The notes under the pieces are model-generated. The model saw only the letters and a program-made list of their open reading frames with translations, was not told the DNA's origin and did no database searches. The translations under genes and the position numbers were made by a program. Below are positions 57,197 through 64,000 of a DNA stretch of 64,000 nucleotides, piece by piece. The stretch comes from Mycobacterium sp. DL (GTDB taxonomy: Bacteria; Actinomycetota; Actinomycetes; Mycobacteriales; Mycobacteriaceae), in contig NZ_CP155796.1 in assembly GCF_039729195.1 (NCBI RefSeq), positions 4,340,001 to 4,404,000 on the forward strand, read 5' to 3'. Every line of letters begins with the position of its first letter. Positions within the stretch are counted from its first letter, which is position 1.

Positions 57197-57344
57197 CGGG
57201 GCCTCCAATGTCGTCAACTCTGTCGCCGGGTATTCGGAGACCTGCTGCCGTCGGATGTCCGTTTCCCGACTCCGGCAAACCCGCGCCCGGCAGGTTGTCT
57301 CAGTGCAACCCACCGTGGCCTCGGTTCGCTGCTAAATCGCAGAG

Positions 57345-57350
57345 TAACCT
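57345..57350 (+). promoter_or_regulatory. purM -10 hexamer
   Basis: TAACCT ends 8 nt before the ATG at 57359; leaderless arrangement. Confidence 0.55.
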
Positions 57351-57358
57351 TGCACACG

Positions 57359-58432
57359 ATGACCGAGCGCGCCGAACAACACGGCATTTCCTATGCGTCG
57401 GCAGGGGTGGACATCGAAGCAGGTGACCGCGCCGTCGAACTCTTCAAGCCGCTAGCGAAGAAGGCCACCAGGCCCGAGGTACGTGGTGGGCTGGGCGGGT
57501 TCGCGGGGATGTTCGCGCTGCGCGGCGACTACCGCGAACCGCTGCTGGCCTCCTCGACAGACGGGGTCGGGACGAAGCTGGCGGTCGCCCAGGCCATGGA
57601 CAAGCACGACACGGTCGGCATCGATCTTGTCGCGATGGTCGTCGACGACCTCGTGGTGTGCGGTGCCGAGCCGTTGTTCCTGCAGGACTACATCGCGGTC
57701 GGGCGGACAGTCCCCGAACGCGTCGCCGAGATCGTGTCCGGCATCGCCGACGGTTGCGTCCTGGCCGGCTGTGCGCTGCTGGGTGGCGAGACGGCCGAGC
57801 ATCCCGGGCTGATGGCCCCCGACCACTACGACATCTCGGCCACTGGCGTCGGCGTCGTCGAGGCCGACGACGTGCTGGGACCTGACCGCGTCAGGCCCGG
57901 CGATGTGATCATCGCGATGGAATCCACCGGACTGCACTCCAACGGGTACTCGTTGGCCCGCCACGTGCTGCTCGAGATCGATCACATGAACCTGGCCGGG
58001 CATGTGGAGGAGTTCGGGCGCACCCTGGGCGAGGAGTTGCTCGAGCCGACGCGGATCTACACCAAGGACTGTCTGGCGTTGGCCGCCGAGACGCAGGTCA
58101 GGACGTTCTGCCACGTCACCGGCGGTGGATTGGCGGGCAACCTCGAACGGGTCATCCCGCACGGGCTGGTCGCCGAACTCGACCGTGGCACGTGGACGCC
58201 CGCCCCGGTGTTCGGCATGATCGCCCAGCGCGGACGCATCGAGCGTGCCGAAATGGAGAAGACGTTCAACATGGGTGTGGGGATGGTGGCCGTCGTCGCG
58301 CCGGAGGACACCGATCGCGCGTTGGCCGTGCTGACTGCCCGCCACCTGAAGTGCTGGACCCTGGGAACCATCGAGAAGGGCAGCAAAGACGGCTCACGAG
58401 CATCGCTCGTGGGTCAGCATCCCAGATTCTGA
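57359..58432 (+). CDS. purM: AIR synthetase PurM
   Basis: A 357-residue phosphoribosylformylglycinamidine cyclo-ligase that closes the imidazole ring. DGVGTKL near residue 68, GIDLVAMVVDDLVVCGAEPLF and GGETAEHPG are diagnostic. The ATG at 57359 begins the conserved ITYASAGVDI-type leader (here ISYASAGVDI). Confidence 0.97.
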   Translation: MTERAEQHGISYASAGVDIEAGDRAVELFKPLAKKATRPEVRGGLGGFAGMFALRGDYREPLLASSTDGVGTKLAVAQAMDKHDTVGIDLVAMVVDDLVVCGAEPLFLQDYIAVGRTVPERVAEIVSGIADGCVLAGCALLGGETAEHPGLMAPDHYDISATGVGVVEADDVLGPDRVRPGDVIIAMESTGLHSNGYSLARHVLLEIDHMNLAGHVEEFGRTLGEELLEPTRIYTKDCLALAAETQVRTFCHVTGGGLAGNLERVIPHGLVAELDRGTWTPAPVFGMIAQRGRIERAEMEKTFNMGVGMVAVVAPEDTDRALAVLTARHLKCWTLGTIEKGSKDGSRASLVGQHPRF

Positions 58433-58447
58433 GGGAACCCCTACGGA

Positions 58448-58633
58448 CTAGCGGCGCCAGTCGTCGTCGTCGGTCCAGCCATCGTCGGACGGCACGTCGC
58501 TGCCGTTGAGGCGGTCCTCGTCCGGCGAGCCAGACAGCTCGCGCTGTAGCCGCTCGAAGTCGGTCTGCGGTGAACTGTATTTGAGATCACGTGCAACCTT
58601 GGTCTGCTTTGCCTTTGCCCGGCCGCGGCCCAT
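58448..58633 (-). CDS. DUF3073 small protein (Rv0810c-like)
   Basis: A 61-residue basic-then-acidic protein: MGRGRAKAKQTKVARDLKY at the N-terminus and an Asp-rich tail ending DDDDWRR. DUF3073 proteins are conserved in actinobacteria; function unknown. The ATG at 58633 sits against a GGGGGAACCCCC palindrome that includes its ribosome-binding G-run. Confidence 0.9.
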   Translation of the reverse strand: MGRGRAKAKQTKVARDLKYSSPQTDFERLQRELSGSPDEDRLNGSDVPSDDGWTDDDDWRR

Positions 58634-58764
58634 GGGGGAACCCCCTCGCGCAATAACGGAGCGGCCCAATTAACAGGCGGCTCCGATCTGAGTGTGTTTA
58701 TTGTCCTGCCAACACTTTACCGTGCCCTCCGGCGTACCGCTGGCAGACCCTGGTCGACGGTCGC

Positions 58765-59850
58765 TCAGCGGGCGCCGCCACGCAGTCTTTCCACCGCCAG
58801 TCGGCCTGCACCGACCGCGTCGGTGGCAGGCATCGAGTCCGGATCGATGGCCGCCGTCACCTCGACCTCACCGCCGGTGTTGAGTGCCAGATCCGCCGGC
58901 ATCCCGCGCTTGAGCAGGGCCAGGGCGATCACTCCTTCGTCGACGTGGTCGACGACAGTGCCCAGGCGGCCCACCGTGCGGCCACCGGCTTGCAGCGGGT
59001 CTCCCGGCGATGGTCGATCGCCATCGCCGTCCAGGTGCAGAAGCACCAGCATCCGGGGCGGTTTGCCCAGGTTGTGGACTCGCGCCACGGTTTCCTGGCC
59101 GCGGTAGCAACCCTTGTCAAGATGCACCGCGGGTCCGATCCAACCCACCTCGTGGGGGATCGTCCGCTCGTCGGTGTCGATGCCGAGACGGGGCCGACGC
59201 TGTGCGACGCGGTGCGCTTCGTACGCCCACACGCCGGCCCGTCGCACGCCTGCGGCGACCAGGCGCTCGATTCGGCCGGCCACCTGATCCCGGGGCACGA
59301 CCACGTCGACCTCGATGCCTGAGCCAGGAACACGGCGCACAAACCCGCCATCGGCGAGAGCCACCGCGGTGCCCTCCGCGGGCAACGCCGCCACGCCGAG
59401 CGCGTCGAGGACCGGCGTGTCGGCGAGGTGCGGTCCGAGCAGGGAAAGCACCGCCAGGTCGGCGGGCTCGACGCTGACATCGGCCCAGAACACCATCTTG
59501 CGCAGGTAGGCCAGCAGCGGCTCCCCTCGCCACGGCTCGGTGTCGAGCACTGTGACACCGTCGAGCTGGGTCTGGAGCCAGTGATCCTCCACACGGCCCT
59601 GGCCGTCGAGGCTCAGATTCTGGGTGACCGTGCCGTCGGGAAGCTCGCTGACGTGCTGTGTGGTGAGGCTGTGCAGCCAGGATTTGCGTTCGGCGCCGGA
59701 CAGGGACAGCACCGCCCGGTGCGAGCGGTCGACGACGACGGCGGTCTCCGCCGCGGACCGCTGTTCGCCGAGTGGGTCGCCGTAGTGCCAGACGGCGCCG
59801 GCGTCGGGTCCGGGGGTGGGAACCGGTACCCCGGAAGTGGTCGTAGCCAT
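58765..59850 (-). CDS. Folate-binding YgfZ-like protein (Rv0811c)
   Basis: A 361-residue aminomethyltransferase-fold protein with the YgfZ signature KGCYRGQE near residue 240. YgfZ proteins bind folate and help iron-sulfur enzymes. The ATG at 59850 is the start. It is divergent from pabC. Confidence 0.92.
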   Translation of the reverse strand: MATTTSGVPVPTPGPDAGAVWHYGDPLGEQRSAAETAVVVDRSHRAVLSLSGAERKSWLHSLTTQHVSELPDGTVTQNLSLDGQGRVEDHWLQTQLDGVTVLDTEPWRGEPLLAYLRKMVFWADVSVEPADLAVLSLLGPHLADTPVLDALGVAALPAEGTAVALADGGFVRRVPGSGIEVDVVVPRDQVAGRIERLVAAGVRRAGVWAYEAHRVAQRRPRLGIDTDERTIPHEVGWIGPAVHLDKGCYRGQETVARVHNLGKPPRMLVLLHLDGDGDRPSPGDPLQAGGRTVGRLGTVVDHVDEGVIALALLKRGMPADLALNTGGEVEVTAAIDPDSMPATDAVGAGRLAVERLRGGAR

Positions 59851-59887
59851 CCTTCGACTCTACGGTCAGTCGGGCAGCGGGCGGGGC

Positions 59888-59893
59888 TACGCT
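59888..59893 (+). promoter_or_regulatory. pabC -10 hexamer
   Basis: TACGCT ends 8 nt before the ATG at 59902; leaderless arrangement. Confidence 0.45.
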
Positions 59894-59901
59894 GTCAGCC
59901 C

Positions 59902-60777
59902 ATGGCAGTGGTGGTCACCCTCGACGGGCGCGTGCACGATCCGCAGACGCCGTTGCTTCACGCCGACGATCTGGCGGCCGTGCGCGGCGACGGCATCTTC
60001 GAGACGCTGCTGGTCCGCGACGGCGGACCGTGCCTGCTCGAAGCCCACCTGTCGCGGCTGACCCACTCCGCGCACCTGCTCGACCTACCCGACCCCGACC
60101 TGCCGCGGTGGCGTTCTGCGGTGGCGAAAGCCGTGGAACGGTGGCTGGCCGACGGCGGCGACGAAGGCGTCCTGAGATTGGTGTACAGCCGAGGTCGGGA
60201 AAGCGGCACGGACGCAACCGGCACCGCCTACGCCACGATCGGCCCGGTGCCCGGCAGGGTCGCCGACGTCAGGCGCAACGGGTTGGCAGCGCTGACGCTG
60301 GACCGTGGTCTGTCGGCCGATGGGATCGACGCGATGCCATGGTTGCTCGCGGGTGCCAAGACGCTGTCGTACGCGGTGAACATGGCCGCACTGCGGCACG
60401 CCGAGCGCCACGGCGCCGGTGACGTCATATTCGTCAGCACCGACGGCCACATCCTCGAAGGGCCGCGCTCGACCGTGGTCGTCGCGACCTCGTCGCCCGA
60501 CGGCAGAATCTGCCTGCTGACCCCGCCGCCGTGGTATCCGATCCTGCGCGGAACCACCCAGCAGGCCCTGTTCGAGGTGGCCCGCAACAAGGGCTACGAC
60601 TGCGATTACCAGGCTCTTAGGCCAGCCGATCTACTTGCCGCCCAAGGAGTCTGGCTTGTATCGAGCATCACGCTGGCGGCCCGGGTGCACACGCTCGACG
60701 GCGCGGCCCTCGCCCCGGCGCCGTTGGCCGGCGAGATCGGCGGACTGATCGACGCCGCAATCCTGAGTGATCGCTGA
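59902..60777 (+). CDS. pabC: 4-amino-4-deoxychorismate lyase (Rv0812-like)
   Basis: A 291-residue fold-IV PLP enzyme that makes p-aminobenzoate from aminodeoxychorismate for folate. GDGIFETLLVRDG near the N-terminus, the PLP lysine in AGAKTLSYAVN and LEGPRSTVVVA are typical. Some relatives are branched-chain or D-amino acid transaminases; Rv0812 acts as the lyase. The ATG at 59902 is preferred over the much longer frame. Confidence 0.9.
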   Translation: MAVVVTLDGRVHDPQTPLLHADDLAAVRGDGIFETLLVRDGGPCLLEAHLSRLTHSAHLLDLPDPDLPRWRSAVAKAVERWLADGGDEGVLRLVYSRGRESGTDATGTAYATIGPVPGRVADVRRNGLAALTLDRGLSADGIDAMPWLLAGAKTLSYAVNMAALRHAERHGAGDVIFVSTDGHILEGPRSTVVVATSSPDGRICLLTPPPWYPILRGTTQQALFEVARNKGYDCDYQALRPADLLAAQGVWLVSSITLAARVHTLDGAALAPAPLAGEIGGLIDAAILSDR

Positions 60778-60790
60778 ACGCTTAATTCCC

Positions 60791-60819
60791 TTGTCGCGCT
60801 GACGAAGCGCGGGTACGGT
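60791..60819 (+). promoter_or_regulatory. Promoter of an unassigned transcript
   Basis: TTGTCG (60791-60796) and TACGGT (60814-60819) are spaced by 17 bp, a good sigma-A promoter. It is the start of the unit at 60826-61000. Confidence 0.5.
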
Positions 60820-60825
60820 CGCTGG

Positions 60826-61000
60826 TACACAAGAAGGGAGGTGGTCCGAGAACTTGATTGACTTATGGACATGTGAGGTGGCTGCGAGCTAGCAGCGCCG
60901 GGAAGTCGTTGACGCACCTGTGCGCGCTGGCGAAATCCCCGCAGTCACCCGGCCCCCGAGCCCCTCGGTCTTGTCCGACCAGGAACCAAGGCTCGGGGGT
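60826..61000 (+). ncRNA. Candidate small RNA or leader-peptide transcript
   Basis: Predicted from a promoter (60791-60819), an unusually strong AAGGGAGGTGG (60834-60844) and a 12-codon frame from TTG 60854 to TAG 60890-60892. A perfect 10-bp hairpin CCCCCGAGCC/GGCTCGGGGG (60953-60962, 60990-60999) may end it. No gene follows on this strand. The frame continues open with GC-rich third positions after the TAG. Whether it makes a peptide or an RNA cannot be told. Confidence 0.35.
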
Positions 61001-61033
61001 CGCTCCATGTCTGGGTCCGGTTGCTGTCCTCGA

Positions 61034-61339
61034 TCAGCCGGCGGGGCCCGGCGCCAGCGATGAACACTCCGCCATCGCCTGTTCCCATTTCGCAGGGTCG
61101 ACGCCAGGAGGCGGGCCGGTGGCGGGCCCAGGAGGTGCGGGCATCCCGTGCTGACCCAGGCAGTACGCGAGGGAGCCGTGACCGACGCTGGGCACCACCG
61201 AGGTCGGTGTCGACTCCGACGTCGTTCCATCAGGAGACGGTTCATCAGGGGACGTTCCGTCCGGGGCCTCGGCCGGTGCCGAGCAGGCGACGGTGATCCC
61301 CACCGCGGCAAGCGCGGCGACTGTTTTGACCGTGCGCAC
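61034..61339 (-). CDS. Small lipoprotein
   Basis: A 101-residue protein with a lipobox ITVACS (lipidated Cys at about 19) after a short signal peptide. The mature part is Pro/Ser/Thr/Glu-rich, ending in a Cys-containing segment. Function unknown. The GTG at 61339 overlaps the nitrobindin stop by one base (TAGTG). Confidence 0.8.
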   Translation of the reverse strand: MRTVKTVAALAAVGITVACSAPAEAPDGTSPDEPSPDGTTSESTPTSVVPSVGHGSLAYCLGQHGMPAPPGPATGPPPGVDPAKWEQAMAECSSLAPGPAG

Positions 61340-61968
61340 TAGCCGACGAACCTGGTCAGTCTGGCGGACAGGTGGGGCACCAGCCCGCCGTCGGCGTCGA
61401 CTCGTTCCTCGACGTAGGCCAGGTCACCACCCTCGACGATGCCGTAGAGCCGTTTGGCTCCGCCGACGAGCATGCCGGACTTGCTCCGGGCCAGCGCGTC
61501 GGTGACCAGCTCCCAGGACGACTGGTTGAGTGGCCGGCCGTAGAACAACTCGACGTAACCGGCGGAGTGCGCCAGCAGCAACTCGATGGCCTGCGTCTCA
61601 CCCGGGTCGGCCGGGTCGTCGACGAATCGCCAGAAGCCGGTCTCCCGGAGATCGGGTCCGTCGTACTCGCCGTCGTCGTTCAGCTTCCAGGACCGCGCTT
61701 CCCAATTGAGGTAGTCGCCACCGTCGTGGGACACGACGATCTGCTGACCGAACCGGAAGTCACCGTGGGCGCGGTGGCCTTCGCCCTCGCCTCGCCAGAC
61801 GCCCACCAGAGGCAACAGCGCCAGCAGGGCGTCGTCGAGGTTCGCGCCCTTCCTCAGGTTCGCCGTGTCGGCGGACAGCGGAAGATCGTCGAACGCCGGA
61901 ATGTTGCGGGCAGCGGTTTCTCTGGCTCGCTCTGCAGCTGCCGCGACCGCTTCGTCGCCAGACGTCAC
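61339..61968 (-). CDS. Nitrobindin-like heme protein (Rv0813c)
   Basis: A 209-residue ten-stranded beta-barrel of the nitrobindin/THAP4 family. Residues about 55-64 carry [11 protein letters not shown], the family motif, and the C-terminal PHLSARL holds the probable heme-ligand His. It binds heme and may handle NO or peroxynitrite; it resembles fatty-acid-binding proteins in shape. GTG 61968 overlaps the tiny membrane gene (GTGA). Confidence 0.9.
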   Translation of the reverse strand: MTSGDEAVAAAAERARETAARNIPAFDDLPLSADTANLRKGANLDDALLALLPLVGVWRGEGEGHRAHGDFRFGQQIVVSHDGGDYLNWEARSWKLNDDGEYDGPDLRETGFWRFVDDPADPGETQAIELLLAHSAGYVELFYGRPLNQSSWELVTDALARSKSGMLVGGAKRLYGIVEGGDLAYVEERVDADGGLVPHLSARLTRFVG

Positions 61969-62063
61969 GACTCGTCGGTGACGAGCCGGTACACCGCGTA
62001 CAGCGCGAACCAGGTGATGACCACCACGGCCGCGACAAGCAGGATCTCGAAGAACAGGATCAC
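61965..62063 (-). CDS. 32-residue membrane protein
   Basis: A short frame (GTG 62063 to TGA 61965) coding a single hydrophobic helix, beginning [20 protein letters not shown] and ending in RLVTDES. TAGACT (62076-62071) is 7 nt before the GTG, and its stop overlaps the nitrobindin start as GTGA. It is too short for a standard ORF filter. It could tether or regulate the nitrobindin (inference). Confidence 0.75.
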   Translation of the reverse strand: MILFFEILLVAAVVVITWFALYAVYRLVTDES

Positions 62064-62070
62064 GGCACGG

Positions 62071-62076
62071 AGTCTA
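62071..62076 (-). promoter_or_regulatory. -10 hexamer of the nitrobindin operon
   Basis: TAGACT on the minus strand, 7 nt before the GTG at 62063; supports a leaderless start for the tiny gene. Confidence 0.5.
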
Positions 62077-62128
62077 GTCGCCGCGACAACAGATCTCCCG
62101 GCGGCCGTCGAAGCCGGAAGAGGTGTCG

Positions 62129-62455
62129 TCAGGCAGCGTCGAAGATGTACTCGTACTCGGGGCAGAATGCGCCGGTGGCGGCGCCGATGAACGTCGCGGC
62201 CTGATCGGTGGACCAGCCTGTCGCCCCGGTCAGGTCGGTGACCTCCTGCATCAGGGTGGCGCCGTTGTCCCAGTCCTGGCAGACCGCGTACCCGGTCTCG
62301 ATGACCTGCGCCGTCTTGTCTGATGGCCAGGTGATTCCGCCGTCGGAGATCACCGTGAGGAAGTCTCCCTCCGGATCCGCGAGGGCCGCGGGTGCAGTTA
62401 CCAGAGCGACTGCGGCGAACGCCGCTGTCGCGGCGCAGGCGATGGTGAGCTTCAT
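62129..62455 (-). CDS. DUF732 secreted protein
   Basis: A 108-residue protein with a signal peptide ending near ALA (about residue 26). The mature DUF732 domain begins DPEGDFLTVISDGGITW and has two cysteines (VCQDW, AFCPEY) that likely form a disulfide. DUF732 proteins are exported mycobacterial proteins of unknown function. Confidence 0.85.
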   Translation of the reverse strand: MKLTIACAATAAFAAVALVTAPAALADPEGDFLTVISDGGITWPSDKTAQVIETGYAVCQDWDNGATLMQEVTDLTGATGWSTDQAATFIGAATGAFCPEYEYIFDAA

Positions 62456-62553
62456 GGTCGGGTCCTAGCGGTAACGCGGCGGGCCGCGCAGCGGATGTGG
62501 ATGACCCGCGCCCAGCAGCGCGGGGTCCACCATATTTTCGCCGACGACAGCTA

Positions 62554-62579
62554 ATCTTGCAGCGTTTTCACAGCAAGAT
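62554..62579. repeat. Intergenic hairpin
   Basis: Perfect 7-bp arms ATCTTGC (62554-62560) and GCAAGAT (62573-62579) with a 12-nt loop, in the 217-bp gap between DUF732 and sseC. Role unknown. Confidence 0.35.
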
Positions 62580-62628
62580 CAGGGCAACGCCCAGTTACGC
62601 CCCTGTGAACTCAGACCCGACCTGATCG

Positions 62629-62656
62629 TCAGGCCGCCTGATTGCCTGACTCAGGC
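62629..62656 (-). terminator. Double hairpin after sseC
   Basis: Two adjacent perfect hairpins: TCAGGC-C-GCCTGA (62629-62641) and GCCTGA-C-TCAGGC (62644-62656). They lie directly after the sseC stop and probably end the cysA-sseC transcript. Confidence 0.5.
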
Positions 62657-62694
62657 GACCTTGACGTCGACCTCAGGCGACCTTGACGTCGACC
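62651..62694. repeat. 22-bp tandem duplication at the sseC 3' end
   Basis: Two identical 22-bp units (62651-62672 and 62673-62694). The right copy codes the last residues and stop of SseC; the left copy is the same DNA beyond the stop. Confidence 0.9.
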
Positions 62695-62975
62695 TCGTGG
62701 ATTCCCGCGCCCGACGGTGCCACGCTGGCGTCTCCGTTGCCTACCGAGGACAGGGCGCGCAGCGTCCACGTCCCGGGCGCGGCAAAGAAACGGAAGTCGC
62801 CGGTGGCCGATGCGACCACCTCGGCGGTGAACTCGTCAGAGCCGTCCAGCAGACGCACGAACGCGCCTCCCACACCCTGACCCGATCCGTCGATGACGCG
62901 ACCGGTGATCACCGTCTCCTTCTCGAGGTCGACGCCGGCGGGCAACGTCAGTCCTTGCTTCGGTGCAGAGCACAT
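62673..62975 (-). CDS. sseC: SseC (DUF1416) sulfur-metabolism protein
   Basis: A 100-residue DUF1416 protein matching Rv0814c/Rv3118 SseC. It begins MCSAPKQGLTLPAGVD and folds as a beta-sandwich (transthyretin-like: GRVIDGSGQGVGGAFVRLLD). Its role in sulfur metabolism is inferred from the constant pairing with CysA thiosulfate sulfurtransferase. The ATG is 1 nt past the cysA stop. Confidence 0.92.
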   Translation of the reverse strand: MCSAPKQGLTLPAGVDLEKETVITGRVIDGSGQGVGGAFVRLLDGSDEFTAEVVASATGDFRFFAAPGTWTLRALSSVGNGDASVAPSGAGIHEVDVKVA

Positions 62976-62976
62976 A

Positions 62977-63810
62977 TCAACTTCCCAACTCGATCGGGGC
63001 CCCCACCAGGGAGCCGTATTCGGTCCAACTGCCGTCGTAGTTCTTGACGTTGGTGTGTCCCAGCAGCTCCTGCAGCACGAACCAGGTGTGCGACGAGCGC
63101 TCACCGATGCGGCAGTAGGCGATGGTCTCCTTCTGGCCGTCCAGGCCGGCCTCGGCGTAGAGCTTGGCGAGATCCTCGTCGGACTTGAAGGTGCCGTCCT
63201 CGTTGGCGGCCTTGCTCCACGGCACGTTGATCGCGCTGGGGATGTGGCCGGGGCGCTGGCTCTGCTCCTGCGGCAGGTGCGCCGGCGCCAGGATCTTGCC
63301 GGAGAACTCGTCGGGGGAGCGCACGTCGACCAGGTTCTTGCTGCCGATCGCGGCGATGACCTCGTCGCGGAACGCACGGATGGTGTTGTCGGGATCCTTG
63401 GCGGTGTAGCTGGTCCCGGGGCGGGTCACCGCGTCTTTGGACAGGGGGCGGGCATCGAGCTCCCACTTCTTGCGCCCACCGTCGAGCAGTTTCACGTCCT
63501 GGTGGCCGTAGAGCTTGAAGTACCAGTACGCGTACGCGGCGAACCAGTTGTTGTTGCCGCCGTAGAGAACAACGGTGTCGTCGTTGGCGATGCCGCGCTC
63601 GGAGAGCAGCTTGGAGAACTGCCCGGCGTCGACGAAATCGCGCTTGACCTGATCCTGCAGATCGGTCTTCCAGTCCAGCTTGATCGCGCCGGGGATGTGA
63701 CCGGTGTCGTAGGCGCTGGTGTCTTCGTCGACCTCGACGAAAACGGTATTCGGCGCCTCGAGATTGCTCTCGGCCCAGTCGGCTGTGACCAGGACGTCGG
63801 AGCGTGCCAT
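62977..63810 (-). CDS. cysA: Thiosulfate sulfurtransferase CysA
   Basis: A 277-residue double-rhodanese enzyme, moving sulfur from thiosulfate to a thiol acceptor. The active C233 is in YCRIGERSS of the second domain. It matches Rv0815c (CysA2). AAAGGA precedes the ATG at 63810. It lies 19 bp after the DUF4395 gene and is coupled to sseC. Confidence 0.94.
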   Translation of the reverse strand: MARSDVLVTADWAESNLEAPNTVFVEVDEDTSAYDTGHIPGAIKLDWKTDLQDQVKRDFVDAGQFSKLLSERGIANDDTVVLYGGNNNWFAAYAYWYFKLYGHQDVKLLDGGRKKWELDARPLSKDAVTRPGTSYTAKDPDNTIRAFRDEVIAAIGSKNLVDVRSPDEFSGKILAPAHLPQEQSQRPGHIPSAINVPWSKAANEDGTFKSDEDLAKLYAEAGLDGQKETIAYCRIGERSSHTWFVLQELLGHTNVKNYDGSWTEYGSLVGAPIELGS

Positions 63811-63829
63811 GGATAGATCCTTTCGATTG

Positions 63830-64000
63830 CTAATGGGTGGGAGTCAGCCGTGCGACGAGCGGGTAGAGCTGGCAGCCGAGGCAGACGCCGAAGGCTGCAT
63901 TGAGGAACGCCGCCGCGAGCGCAAGGCCCGTGGCGGCCAGACCCAGCAGAACGAGACCGCTGGAGAAACCGATGACGCCGACCACCGCGAACACGAGGCC
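63830..64000 (-). CDS. DUF4395 membrane protein, 3' part
   Basis: The window edge cuts this gene; the last 56 residues are visible. They include a hydrophobic segment and the motif GVCLGCQLYPL, which marks DUF4395 proteins found with thioredoxin and CysA in actinobacteria. The CxxC suggests redox or sulfur handling. It is in operon with cysA. Confidence 0.75.
   Translation of the reverse strand, partial: GLVFAVVGVIGFSSGLVLLGLAATGLALAAAFLNAAFGVCLGCQLYPLVARLTPTH

Noticed and set aside
60858..61154. 98-residue plus-strand ORF
   Set aside because: It starts at a TTG without suited SD spacing, crosses the hairpin and runs antisense to the lipoprotein gene; no domain is seen.
63811..63829. Cysteine-responsive leader ORF upstream of cysA
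   Set aside because: Only 19 bp separate cysA from the DUF4395 stop, too short for the polycysteine attenuator described upstream of mycobacterial cysA operons.

Overview
The window is high-GC actinobacterial chromosome, most likely from a rapidly growing Mycolicibacterium (Mycobacterium) species. The gene order follows the M. tuberculosis segment from Rv0756c/phoP to Rv0815c/cysA2 almost gene for gene. It also carries genes of the M. smegmatis type, such as a relZ-like (p)ppGpp synthetase fusion. No phage, insertion sequence, CRISPR array or integrase was seen. Codon use looks uniform. No gene-free gap exceeds 300 bases; the longest are 60778-61033 and 62456-62672.

Layout. 48-3886: tRNA-Thr, a decapeptide-repeat protein, the PhoPR two-component system with a PhoP-box-like autoregulatory site, a HIT protein and a small secreted protein. 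4075-9032: an acyl-CoA ligase, then an aldehyde dehydrogenase / TetR / F420-type oxidoreductase group sharing one putative operator. 9013-21355: the sterol and redox block. A minus-strand adh / ketosteroid-isomerase-like / SDR operon is followed by a minus-strand tetR-cyp123-SDR-cyp51-ferredoxin-NTF2 operon, and a divergent plus-strand aldA-SDR-HIBADH-CMD-hypothetical operon. 21434-23289: TetR plus a CYP125-like P450.

23406-60777: a dispersed purine regulon (purD, purB, purC, purS-purQ, purL, purF, purM). Between its members lie P450s, an esterase, an APC permease, relZ, an intact oligopeptidase B, glutathione peroxidase, a flavoprotein, a DyP-encapsulin nanocompartment operon, M18 aminopeptidase, Abhydrolase_9 and CPBP membrane proteins, an orphan Mce protein, a YgfZ-like protein and pabC. 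Most pur genes have a TANNNT -10 hexamer 6-8 nt before the start codon, as expected for leaderless mRNAs. 61034-64000: a lipoprotein / nitrobindin / tiny membrane protein operon, a DUF732 protein and the sulfur-transfer operon DUF4395-cysA-sseC, which runs off the right edge.

How the parts relate. The P450s, ferredoxin, SDRs, alcohol and aldehyde dehydrogenases form an oxidation toolkit for sterol or other lipid substrates. It is controlled by several local TetR repressors whose likely palindromic operators can be seen over -10 elements or start sites. Purine synthesis and the alarmone synthetase RelZ are physically adjacent (relZ and purB are divergent). Non-coding highlights are two copies of an inverted-repeat element (10336 and 33741), a third long hairpin (21368), an unassigned promoter/SD/hairpin unit (60791-61000) and a 32-residue membrane protein (61965-62063).
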